DNA of 22,788 bases, from the NCBI GenBank assembly GCA_003118195.1, contig BEXV01000053.1, positions 184,974 to 207,761 of the forward strand, given 5' to 3'. The position numbers and the translations under genes were made by a program. Numbering within the stretch: position 1 is the first letter of the stretch; each line of letters starts with the position of its first letter. This stretch comes from Hemicentrotus pulcherrimus. Lineage: Eukaryota > Echinodermata > Echinoidea > Camarodonta > Strongylocentrotidae. Below are positions 12,494 through 21,994 of the stretch, in pieces. A model generated the notes under the pieces. The model was not told where the DNA came from. It ran no database searches and was given only the letters and a program-made list of their open reading frames with translations.

Positions 12494-12677
12494 ATCCACC
12501 ACCGAGGGAGACATTACTCCATTTTGCTGCTCGCTTTGGTCTGAGGGACTTTGCTGAGCATCTTCTTGACCATCCAGCCTCGGACGTAGCGCTCAAACTA
12601 CCCAATAAAGACGGGGACCTGGCCGTTGAACTCGCCAGGACATCTGGGCTGGATAGCCTGGCTGATCGCATGCTTGA
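12494..12677 (+). CDS. Internal exon: ankyrin-like region of an AKAP13/ARHGEF28-type RhoGEF
   Basis: This internal exon of 184 bp enters in phase 1 and leaves in phase 2. The acceptor is a pyrimidine-rich stretch ending TTTATAG; the donor is GA|GTAAGT, a near-perfect match to consensus. The translation contains PRETLLHFAARFGL, then LLDHP, then ALKLPNKDGDLAVELA: two ankyrin-type helix pairs (about residues 4-30 and 38-60) joined by LPNKDG. From memory, human AKAP13 has PRETLMHFAVRLGL and human ARHGEF28 has ALALPNEEGATPLDLA at the same places, so I assign it to this family. Those proteins activate RhoA through a DH-PH module far downstream, and AKAP13 also anchors protein kinase A. No DH, PH or C1 exon is visible here, so the catalytic part would lie beyond the window. 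The exon is more GC-rich than its introns. An unrelated ankyrin protein is the alternative; I think that unlikely because of the PRETL.HFA motif. Confidence 0.8.
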
Positions 12678-13810
12678 GTAAGTTTCTTTTTCTATATTGA
12701 TATTGTGGTACACTGCCCAATATTTATAGAAAATTGGTCTTTGTGTACAGGTTGTCTTCATTATAGGGCTTCAATGGTCTTAACAGACAGGCGGTCACTG
12801 AGGCGGTTTCAACTATAGTTCAAATATATTAATTCATAAAATTGTACTTTTCATTTCATAAAGCCTAACAAAACTTCCAAGCTTTATATATGAGACATCA
12901 AATAATGGGGATCAGTAATGGAAGGATAATGGTGTCTTTTTATTGACCATTAAGTCTAGTATAGTTCCTGAATGTAGAGATGCCGAGCTAGATAAGAAAC
13001 ATTAATCATTCTAGTTGTTGTAAGTCACATATGTATATGTTTCATTGATAAGAAATTTGAATCATTTTGAAACGAGAAACCATCAGTCAACCTAACACCG
13101 TTGTGATTTTAAAAGGCATAAAAACTAGAATCCTGCATTGTATATCATACAGTCATCATTCAGATTACAACTCCATGTGCGTCAATAGTATGCTCGGGTA
13201 ACCTTCCCTTTAAATGTCCATACAAAGATATATCCATCCTTAAGGGGCATTGGACATCGACCGGAATCTCCCCAATTTGATCACGAGCGAGCGCATGCTT
13301 GTCATCGGGAGTGACGTGGAAACGGGGGCATTGTCAAAACATGGATGGAGGACTGTTCTCGCTCTCATCACGTACGCATCTATTCAATATTGGTAGAGTC
13401 AGTACATTGGCCCACTTTCACCAAATGAGAAAACTCTTCCTCTTTTTCCCATCTATCTTTTCTATTTTATCTCGTGAGCGAAGGGCATCTTGCCCCGTTG
13501 AAGGACAAGGCGTTGCTGGTAAAAAGGTCATTGCTTCAGGGTTCCCTGGTGCTACTGTCTTTCCTGGTTTTTGTTAGCAAGAACAATTTGAGCCTCTTTA
13601 ATTATTTTTAACCCAAGAGGGACAGGTTGTCTCCTTTTCCCACCAAGTGGCAAGATTTTAAGTAATTTAGTTGCTCCGTTAGAGAGACAGAATTTTGATG
13701 AGCAAGTAATCTATTTGAGTGTTTTTTTAAATATTAATAAAGATGGAGATTGATCTTGAATTAGAAAAGCTACAGGCTGCTCTCATAGAAATGAGAACAA
13801 TTAAAACACC
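12678..13810. other. Intron-like DNA with a CpG-rich patch
   Basis: It follows the donor of the ankyrin-like exon. A patch at about 13244-13396 is GC- and CpG-rich and open in two frames; see findings. The remainder is AT-rich. Confidence 0.5.
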
Positions 13811-13960
13811 AGGGGGCGTTTCGCAAAGCCTTTTTTTCAATGACAAATGACAAAAATCAGTGATTTATCTGCTGATAACCAATCAGAAGCAAGGATTTCA
13901 GTAGCTTATAACACAAACTGTCATTTGTCACTGATGACAAGTTTTGTGAAACGCCCCCCA
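13811..13960. mobile_element. 150-bp fold-back MITE
   Basis: The arms 13811-13852 and 13919-13960 are inverted repeats of about 42 bp. Shared blocks are GGGGGCGTTTCRCAAA at the tips and TGACAAATGACA at the inner ends. A G-rich tip and a perfectly conserved inner 12-mer make this a clear terminal-inverted-repeat miniature element with a ~66-bp centre. CCAG is present on both sides if the first G of the run is counted as flank, so the exact target duplication is ambiguous. It carries no coding capacity. Similar GGGGCGTTTCACAAA ends are, in my recollection, common in marine invertebrate genomes. Confidence 0.75.
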
Positions 13961-14008
13961 GATAGTTCCACACTTTTCAGAGTACCCTATAAATGGAATA
14001 AATAATGT

Positions 14009-14433
14009 ATTTCAATCCAACACTCTTGCCATGACCACGTATTAGAATTTATATGGGACATGTTTAAATAATGAAAAAGAAACATCTGTTTAAGCTCTTA
14101 CTTTAACGAATATTTCTTAAAAATAATAATAAAGCAATTTTCAATCAAGCCTTCAAAAACACCACATCATACAAATATTGTTAAAAATAGATTTAATTTT
14201 TCCATTACTTAAAATATGTTCCAAAGATGACTTCCTTCTTTCCCTTTAAAGGTAGGCTTTACTACTTCAGCTAGAAGGGATTCGACCGCCCAGCGAGCCA
14301 GCGAGGTCACTGTGACAGTTGGCTATCTCATTAACTCAGCTCTCATTTAGCATAAGAAAAAGAGGATCATGGGGGACCAACAGGCACCGATTGGGGAAGT
14401 TTTCTATATAGAGGGAGCAAGTAGCTACAAGTA
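14009..14433 (+). repeat. 425-bp direct duplication, copy 1
   Basis: Positions 14009-14433 recur at 14435-14859 with a constant offset of 426 and no indel. I count three substitutions: 14210 T versus 14636 A, 14350 G versus 14776 A, and 14381 C versus 14807 T. The copies are separated only by an N at 14434. Content is AT-rich non-coding sequence. Confidence 0.95.
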
Positions 14434-14434
14434 N
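14434..14434. other. Single N (assembly gap)
   Basis: This is the only ambiguous base in the window. It lies exactly between the two copies of the 425-bp duplication, which suggests a contig join of unknown size rather than a base-call failure. Confidence 0.95.
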
Positions 14435-14859
14435 ATTTCAATCCAACACTCTTGCCATGACCACGTATTAGAATTTATATGGGACATGTTTAAATAATGA
14501 AAAAGAAACATCTGTTTAAGCTCTTACTTTAACGAATATTTCTTAAAAATAATAATAAAGCAATTTTCAATCAAGCCTTCAAAAACACCACATCATACAA
14601 ATATTGTTAAAAATAGATTTAATTTTTCCATTACTAAAAATATGTTCCAAAGATGACTTCCTTCTTTCCCTTTAAAGGTAGGCTTTACTACTTCAGCTAG
14701 AAGGGATTCGACCGCCCAGCGAGCCAGCGAGGTCACTGTGACAGTTGGCTATCTCATTAACTCAGCTCTCATTTAACATAAGAAAAAGAGGATCATGGGG
14801 GACCAATAGGCACCGATTGGGGAAGTTTTCTATATAGAGGGAGCAAGTAGCTACAAGTA
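14435..14859 (+). repeat. 425-bp direct duplication, copy 2
   Basis: Second copy of 14009-14433, more than 99% identical. It begins immediately after the N and ends at the same base as copy 1, after which unique sequence resumes at 14860. Confidence 0.95.
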
Positions 14860-16636
14860 GGACAGTGTGCCTCTAAGAGATGAGAAAGAACATTTGCTTC
14901 TGTTGATATCACCAAGGAGTGATTTCATACAATATCAATTTTTTGCCTTCGGGAGGAATAACCCAAGAGAAATAGAATAAATCAATGTCATGTAAACCTT
15001 TGCAGGGTTCACTGTCATCCTAATGACTCCCAAACATCAAAAATTACTCTCTCTCCAATATAAGCCCAAAATATATCTCCTGAATCGCTCCTTTCAATTG
15101 AATAGAGCATGCTTTATCCTAGTAATATGCAGAAGAGATATGGAATGACTGTTAGCTCACTCTCTCCTGTACTTAGGCCCTTATGAGATCAACTATAATT
15201 GAGAATCTAAAACCCTTGATAACTGTTTTGGTTTAGATACTTTAACTCCATATTCAGGTGAAATTGTTTTGGAGAGTGGCATCTTGATGTATGAGAATTC
15301 AAAAGAGCTTGGAGGCATTTACGATATATCAAAAATGAATTGCTTGCTCTATGTTTCTCTCTCTGTTTCTCCAAATTTGTCTCACTCCCTACATCTCTAT
15401 CAGTTTCAACATATCTCTCCCTCTCTCTCTCTTGCCTCTTGTCTTGCTGCCATGCACATGTTGATTAGTATTCTCTTGAGTGTATTTTACATTGAAAAGC
15501 AAGATGTGAGTGAAATTTCTTTTGAATAGATGATATTTCTGGAAAATTAATATTTTGGATGAAGATTGATTGTCAAATTTGGAACGATCTTCAGGGGAAC
15601 AAGAATACTAGAATAATTCCTTCATTTTTTTGTTATCGCTGTCAAATACACAGCATGTGAATGAAAGTGTTTTTGCTTTAGTTTCAAATAACAGGCAGGA
15701 TAATGATCAGCAGCAAAATGAAAAATTCTTCATTTTGGGAAAGAAATTCATGGATAGGTCCCGTTTTTTGTGTGTAGGGTAAATCATATACTATATAATG
15801 GGTTGATGGTATTAATTTTTGTATGATGTTGGTATACATTCATTGTTTAAAAATGTTATTTAAAGAGCTCATCATCTTAATGAGCAAACAAAATAAAATA
15901 CTTGTCTGCTTCACTGTGCAGAAAGTACAAATTGACATCAACATACAGATTAAGCTTACACCTCTTGACCACATACCCTAACACAGCTTAGTTATTGATG
16001 AAGTCATACACATGCTGTTGTATTGTTAGAAGAATTCTAGGAATGCCTGTAATGTAAGTGGTGCTCTGTGAGGTACCCATAGTTGAGATATTTGACGAGT
16101 GGTTTCTGCTGGGTCCAGCCGTTGGATACTGGGAAGTGAGCGACGGGTGGTCAGTCGTTGCCAACGAGGTACAGCTTTCAAACAGGCACAAAACTTGACT
16201 TCCGTCAGCACGATTACAAAGACTTTCAACAAATTAAGTCAGGGGCACCTTCAATACCTTATTTCATATCCTATAAAAAGTCATGTTCGGGTTATGTAAT
16301 ACATCATATCAATGTTCACCCTTTTCAAATGGTGTTGCATATGGATATTGCTATTGATTTTTTTCTTCTTCAGATAATTTGTATATTAGTCCTACGAATA
16401 CAGAATTCTGTAAATATTGTTTCACATTATAGTGACCTTAAAAATACTCCTTGAGACACAATTGACTCAACCACTTTATCATCAACCCTTAAATGCATAA
16501 TTGAGTCAGGAATGCTAATTTGAAATGTAAATGGCACAGAATAACCGTAAGTTATGTTAATTCGGATATGTTCCACTATCATCCATGTGAATGGGTGCTA
16601 TTTGTAATATTTCCTTTTTTTATTCTTGTATTGTAG
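14860..16636. other. Intron-like DNA
   Basis: AT-rich with a short CT-rich run near 15415-15433. A GC-richer patch at 16070-16180 is open on both strands but has no recognisable product. Confidence 0.5.
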
Positions 16637-16657
16637 GCTTTCAGCGAATGTAGAAAG
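16637..16657 (+). CDS. Candidate 21-nt micro-exon (phase 2 to 2)
   Basis: A long T-rich tract ending TTGTATTGTAG is followed by 21 nt and then a GTATGT donor. The exon length is a multiple of three, so it keeps the frame. The ankyrin-like exon leaves in phase 2 with GA; adding the first G gives GAG, and the remaining codons read L-S-A-N-V-E plus two bases, without a stop. It could therefore be an optional cassette of seven codons. The splice sites are visible; that they are used is inference. The intron from 12678 to 16636 would be about 4 kb. Confidence 0.38.
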
Positions 16658-16907
16658 GTATGTTTGTACACAAATTGTTACTTCTTGGGGTTGGAATGCA
16701 GTATTCTGATTAAATCTGGAAGTCTGGGGCAGGTTCTCTTGCAATTTTTTATCTCAGCACTTCTCACTCTTTACATAAGCATGTAATAACGGTGATATTG
16801 GGCTTATTTGCACCAACATTATATTGTTATCCATTTTCCCCTTTTGTTGGTGAAATTTAATGAATATGGGACATATGATTGCAGTATGATTGTTGTAGCA
16901 CATATTG

Positions 16908-16999
16908 TCACTATTTGCACAAAGTGACGGTAATGAGGAAAATCGCATACAATTTGCGTGAAGATTTCCCTCACTACCGTCACTTCATGAAAATAGGGA
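16908..16999 (-). ncRNA. 92-nt hairpin, candidate small-RNA precursor
   Basis: Positions 16922-16944 and 16963-16985 are inverted repeats of 23 bp with two differences. On the minus strand both differences become G-U pairs, so the RNA stem is uninterrupted. Beyond it the pairing continues outwards to 16908 and 16999, with two more G-U pairs and two mismatches, giving a stem of roughly 36 pairs. The loop is 18 nt (16945-16962). The size and shape fit a microRNA precursor read from the minus strand. No known microRNA sequence is recognised, and a tiny fold-back transposon would look similar. The hairpin geometry is certain; the function is not. Confidence 0.35.
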
Positions 17000-17674
17000 T
17001 GATATTATCTATTTGGAACCATAAGGGTCCTAGCACACAGAGTTAACTCTCTTCTGTTTCCAAACACACAATACTACACACGTGCCTGAAGTGTCAACTC
17101 TCTAGTGAACAAATCACTGCACGGTTTGGTCACGGGTATGAAAATATATATTGCATCAGTGCATCTATTTGATTTTGTCACATTGTATTACACTTTTGAA
17201 AGTAAATGATGCCAATTCATTCCAAAGTGATACACAAAAAGTAAGCAAACACCAATTTGAAATAGTTATGCACAAATGAAATTTGCAGATAATTAAAGCA
17301 AATTTCATGCCCTATTTAATATGTTTTGTAAAGCACATTTTGTAATGCAAATAAAATATTTCAGGTTCTAAAAGCAAGGATTTCTGATGCGGCATAGTCT
17401 GTAATAGGAACCAATCACTTGTAAAATAATTCATGAATAATTAGAATAAGCAGGGTAAACCAGGTTAAAGGTATGGATCTTCAAACTCTCAAAAAATAAC
17501 TAATCATGCAGTTTGTTTTCTAGAAACCACAAGCTTGAATTACACTTTTATGTCTTTAGATTTAAGATGTAACTTTGTATTCAGGCGCAGCTTGATATCC
17601 AAATTTGCTGTTTTTATTTCTCCACCATTGAGTTGTGATGATGTATGAACACATCGAATACAATACTGTGTAAC
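17000..17674. other. AT-rich intron-like DNA
   Basis: No repeat or exon with adequate support lies between the hairpin and the SINE. Confidence 0.5.
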
Positions 17675-17956
17675 AATAATAATAATTATAATAATGGGTT
17701 CTCGTATAGCGCTCATGTCTGTCAGAATTGACACTCCTGGCGCTCCCGATTATTACCCTGGCTTTAGCACAGCTGCCATTACGGCGCTCTAGCATTTCAA
17801 GGAATTAATTCCTGCCCGGTATCTATTTACATCACCTGGGTTGAGTGTGGCAAATGTAGATCAATGTCTTGCCAAAAGACATTAGTGCGGCGGGACTTGA
17901 ACCGCGGACCTCGTGATCCACAGTAAGGTGACAAATCCACTCGACTACAACACCTC
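17675..17956 (-). mobile_element. tRNA-derived SINE
   Basis: Read on the minus strand, the element starts near 17956 with a tRNA-like head. The A box TAGTCGAGTGG is at 17947-17937 and the B box GGTTCAAGTCC at 17903-17893, close to the RNA polymerase III consensus with tRNA-like spacing. A body follows containing GTCTTTTGGCAAGACA and an AGCGC-containing 3' part. The 3' end is an (ATT)n-type tail at 17695-17675. This head-body-tail arrangement is characteristic of a SINE. The body resembles, from memory, conserved-core SINEs of deuterostomes and molluscs, but the family name is not certain. It would be mobilised by a LINE in trans. Confidence 0.72.
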
Positions 17957-18009
17957 TAAGTCTCTATTCACATCTTACTTAGATGAATGTTACACAGACT
18001 ATTTCCCCC

Positions 18010-18113
18010 ACCCCTCCCTCCTCTCCCTTCCCTTCCCTCCTCTCCCTTCCCTTCCCTCCTCTCCCTTCCCTTCCTCCTCTCCCTTCCCTTCCTCCTCTCC
18101 CTTCCCTTCCCAG
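18010..18113 (+). repeat. Polypyrimidine tandem repeat, 18-19 bp units
   Basis: The unit TCCTCTCCCTTCCCTTCC(C) repeats about five times: the first units are 19 bp and the later ones 18 bp, having lost one C. The run is almost purely C/T on the plus strand. Open frames on both strands here are products of the repeat and not genes. Confidence 0.9.
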
Positions 18114-19064
18114 AAGAATGATATCAATGGTTGTATAAGGTTGGTGATGGTCCTTCTGTAAACACGATACTTGCACCTTCTCTGAGCATATTGACAAAGC
18201 AGACTTGTCTGGCCTTGATAATGGCATCACGCCCTTGTGATGATGGAATCAAGACCTTGTAATGTTGATGCCATCCCTTAAGTACCGGTCTCAACGTGAT
18301 TTACTAATCAGGAGGAACTGACCGTAAGTGGGATGGAATTTAGAGGCTGTCTATACATGCTCTATTTTGAAATTCAAATCGACAACCCACTCTTGTCCAA
18401 TTACCATGTAGAAATACATAATAAGGGCAGGTATAATGTGAACATGTCCTGTGTTGAGAGCCAGAAGGGTACTGACGTAATGATGAGATTAAGGCCCTGT
18501 TCAGATATGGCATGACAAAACTGTGGCGTTTTTTATTCGTTTAAGGTGACATAGAGTGATTTTTGTGTCACATCTTTGTATCTCATAACACAGAGCTAAC
18601 TGAATACTCTCAGAACTTTTGTTGCACACAGTTGTCTTCCATTTACACGAAAAAAAGATCATGGCCTTTTTGGTTTAATACCACGTCATGTCTGAGCAAG
18701 CCTTATTAACTTTCTAAAGTCCTTCTAGCCCTTAGCAGAATCCATTAGCTTTCAACTTTGTGCTGCAAAATTGGCATTACTTCACTTTCCAATTATGTGG
18801 ATAGAATTTTTTTAAAGGGAATTTTGCTTTATAACCAGGGTGTTACATATGCTCAAAATCCTGAACTAATAGAAAATAATTAATGTGCATTCCCATTTCA
18901 TCATGTTGTATGCATTTAAAAATATTCTACCGTATTGAATATGTAGAATAAAACTACAGAATAGAAGATGCACAGAGGAGTTGAAATATGGAGAAAGAGC
19001 TGGAGAGATGGAAGGGGATGTCTCCCACTCCTTTGGAGTGTTTTCATCATGTTTCTATTCCCAG
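18114..19064. other. AT-rich intron-like DNA
   Basis: No supported feature. The open frames here are short and lack coding character. Confidence 0.5.
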
Positions 19065-19107
19065 CCGTATCATTTCATTCTCTCGTCGACGAGCATGAGC
19101 AGCTAAA
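19065..19107 (+). CDS. Weak candidate 43-bp exon
   Basis: A good acceptor (TTTCTATTCCCAG) and a GTATGT donor bound 43 bp that is open in one frame, reading SFHSLVDEHEQLK. That frame needs phase 1 on entry and gives phase 2 on exit. The micro-exon at 16637 leaves in phase 2, so the two cannot be spliced directly and an unseen exon would be needed between them. If it is instead entered in phase 2, the frame stops after about 11 codons. The peptide looks protein-like (charged and amphipathic) but I do not recognise it. Confidence 0.2.
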
Positions 19108-19390
19108 GTATGTTGAATGTCTGTCACTATGCATTAGCCTCATCATGTCAAGCTCTCTCTATATATCTAGATTTCTATTAGTCTCTAAAAGTGTTTATAT
19201 ATATGTGCTTCCAATCTCAACAGTGTAGTATAATGGAATTGAGTTAAAAGTGGAAATCAATTGACATTGATGTTACATGTATGCATTTTATTCATGTCCC
19301 TCTTTTAATTATCTCAACTGTCTTACCTCTCCCAGTCTTCTATGTCAAACACTCTCTCTTTTCCTCCCTCCCTTTGCGTCTCTTCTTAAC

Positions 19391-19884
19391 CTCTCTCTCT
19401 CTCTCTTTCTCTCTTCCCCCTCTCCTATCTCTGCATTTCTTCCCCTCTCTTCCTTTCCTTCTCTCCCCTCTCTCCCTTTCCCTCTCTTCCCCCTCTCTTC
19501 CTTTCCTTCTCGTCCCTTCTCTCCCTTTCCTTCTCTTCCCCCTCTCTCCCTTTCCTTCTCTCCCCTCTCTCCCTTTCCCTCTCTTTCCCCTCTCTTCCTT
19601 TCCTTCTCTCCCCTCTCTCCCTTTCCCTCTCTTCCCCCTCTCTTCCTTTCCTTCTCGTCCCTTCTCTCCCTTTCCTTCTCTTCCCCTCTCTCCCTTTCCC
19701 TCTCTTCCCCTCTCTCCCTTTCCTTCTCTTCCCCCTCCCTTTCCTTCTCTTCCCCCTCTCTCCCTTTCCTTCTCTTCCCCCTCTCTCCCTTTCCCTCTCT
19801 TCCCCCTCCCTTCCTTTCCCTCTCTTCCCCCTCCCTTCCTCCTCTCTCCCTTTTCTATTCCTCTCTCTCCTCTCTTTCTCTCTC
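19391..19884 (+). repeat. About 494-bp polypyrimidine minisatellite
   Basis: I count only six purines in the tract (19427, 19433, 19435, 19512, 19657, 19857). The basic unit is about 23-26 bp (variants of CTCTCTCCCTTTCCTTCTCTTCCCC). The rare variant TTCTCGTCCC recurs 145 bp apart, at the G residues 19512 and 19657, pointing to a higher-order unit of about six monomers. The long open frames in several frames and both strands encode only Ser/Phe/Leu/Pro or Arg/Glu/Gly/Lys strings dictated by the repeat and are not annotated as genes. Confidence 0.95.
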
Positions 19885-20279
19885 CATGCTCTTCTGTGTA
19901 TTCGTCTTCCACGTCTGTCTCTCACTCTCCGCTCTCTGAAACCCCTCACCATATTTCATTTCATCTTTTTTTCCATCCATCTCTTTCTTTCAATCCTCTC
20001 TCCTCTCTCTTCTTCTCAAAATATACCACCTCTTCTCTCTTATCATACATATTGTCTCATGCAAATGGGTTAACCATTGTCGAAACAATTACACATTAAT
20101 TGGGAATAACACAGACACCGTCATTGCCTTTGCTGATACAGACATCGACTGACATTTGATGCACTTTACTTTGAAACCTCAGACTATGATTCTAACCATA
20201 ATTTTAGATCAACTTTATTTGTCACATTGATGGACATGAAATACTTGTGTACCCTCATGTTGCAGTGTTATTGCTGTAG

Positions 20280-20292
20280 CCCCCCCCCCCCC
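20280..20292 (+). repeat. Homopolymer of 13 C
   Basis: Thirteen consecutive C followed by TCCCTACC. A likely site of length polymorphism or sequencing error. Confidence 0.9.
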
Positions 20293-20849
20293 TCCCTACC
20301 ACGACAAGAAGTGAAATCCTGGATTTTATAACCAGGATTTCTGATAGACCATCAATCAATCAAGTTTCAAATTACACATGATTCCCACCAAAGACTTTTG
20401 CACTTTTATTTCATCATCTGAAATTCACTTTAAATTGAAATTATTCTGCCAGATAGTTCATACCACATAAAAGTGCACCAGTATATTTTATAGAAATTTA
20501 TTTTGTTAACTTCCATGGTACCCACGATTAGGATAGATGACTAGAATGATAGAATTGTGGAGAGTTTTGAGGTTTACATTTGAATACAGGGAAAGCTAGC
20601 ATACTCTGTTATATTGAAGATGGCTCACTTTGTTAAAAAGAAATGTCACTATATATCTGAGTGTTGGAAATGAGATGAACAAACTGTAAGATAACTAAGT
20701 TTGATGATAAAGATCTATAACAAGCTGATTCATGCTTATACAATACTTTCAAAAATGAAAGTTTTAAAGATAATTGATCTCATTAAATAGAGTGCCCTAG
20801 TATTTTATTTATTACATCATGGTTCAAAGAGGATGATGACTTCAGTTTA

Positions 20850-21006
20850 ACAGTAGAATATTTTAATTTTTACAGATTTTATGGTGTCTTTTAGACAGTA
20901 GAATAGTTTAATACAATAGTTTTTAGTTTTTATGATGATTTTTAGACATTATAATATTTTGATATAAGATTTTACGAATTTATGCTTTCTTTTAAACAAT
21001 AGAATA
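20850..21006 (+). repeat. AT-rich tandem repeat, about 50-bp unit
   Basis: ACANTANAATA starts units at 20850, 20895, 20946 and 20996 (lengths 45, 51 and 50, then a partial unit). Units end in CTTTTAG or a variant of it. They are strongly diverged but clearly in register. Confidence 0.65.
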
Positions 21007-21750
21007 CGGTTGTTCATTTAATATTTTATTTCAGTCATGATGTATTTTATGCAATATGAACAAAAATCACTATTGACAAAACAAAAGCTTATATCTGTAG
21101 TAGTATGTTTCATCACTAATGATGTGTACCACCTTCACTGGAAGCATAATGATGTCATATGTCACCTGCTTCCCTACAAATGTTGATATAAACATCATAC
21201 GAGTTGCGACAATTGCTCTACAATGTCTATGCATTCTTTTCCGTCGGACTGCAACGATACAGAGGTTCATACAACTTTGTACACAAATAACAGTCTGTTT
21301 GGTTGACATTCATTGGGCATGAGTGGGAATTTAAATCCCTGGCCCAAGATGTAAATTATGTTTATTTGATATTCCACTTTCTGAGCATGATTAACACTTG
21401 TAGCTGCTTTAATCAATAAGAACTTTCTATTCTTCATCTTAAATCAAATAAATCTGATGAAAAGTCAGGGGATTACCAGAAATATACATGAGCTTTAAAA
21501 AAATACTTCTTCATGAAAGTAGTAAGGTATTTTTTAAAAGGAACATCATTTATTAGGAATGGCAGGCACAATGTGGATGACACTATCATTATATCCAAGT
21601 CACACCAACAGGACCAATGTCAGACTGACAAAAGACCACCCACCCCCCAATAAAAAAAGTGATAATATAAAAAAATAACTCTGAAAGGCCAAATTTGTGT
21701 TGGTTGTCAGTCTGTTATTAATAATTGTGTTAATGTTACTGAGGTATTTC

Positions 21751-21806
21751 AGTCTTCAGATTATAGTCTTCAGATTATAGTCTTCAGTTTATAGTTATCA
21801 GATTAT
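21751..21806 (+). repeat. 14-bp tandem repeat, four units
   Basis: AGTCTTCAGATTAT occurs at 21751, 21765, 21779 (TTTAT variant) and 21793 (AGTTATCAGATTAT). The first two units are identical. Confidence 0.92.
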
Positions 21807-21949
21807 AGTTATAAGTCATTGGGAATGCTTAATGTCATAGATACCAGCAGTTTGTGAATGATAGCAATGTGAAAAGCAAAGTACATATATCTAGTTGTTT
21901 TAGGATACAAACAGCGTGTCCACACACAAAACAATTTATCGCGAAACTC

Positions 21950-21994
21950 TATAAAGAATCATCGTATAAAGAATCATCGTTTAAAGAATCATCG
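21950..21994 (+). repeat. 15-bp tandem repeat, three units, inside composite element
   Basis: TATAAAGAATCATCG is repeated three times without a gap (the third starts TTTAAAG). It probably arose by slippage within the left arm of the TGTCCACACAC element. Confidence 0.9.

Larger units (their letters stand above)
19885..21750. other. AT-rich DNA with simple repeats only
   Basis: Apart from the C homopolymer and the ~50-bp tandem repeat listed separately, nothing is supportable. Confidence 0.5.

Noticed and set aside
12423..12761. 112-codon minus-strand frame
   Set aside because: Antisense shadow of the ankyrin-like exon; the plus-strand frame has family motifs and matching splice sites, this one has neither.
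15988..16232. Overlapping open frames on both strands in a GC-richer patch around 16070-16180
   Set aside because: Three frames are open at once, none has a recognisable motif, and splice sites are weak. It may be an old transposon fragment, but I cannot support a gene.
17886..17956. Functional tRNA gene
   Set aside because: The A and B boxes are present, but the ends do not form a proper acceptor stem and the sequence continues into a SINE body.
17979..18230. 82- and 83-codon frames on opposite strands
   Set aside because: Produced by the 18-19 bp polypyrimidine repeat.
19277..20099. Open frames of 175-272 codons on both strands
   Set aside because: They coincide with the C/T minisatellite. 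Stop codons are absent only because of the base composition, and the translations are low-complexity strings on both strands.
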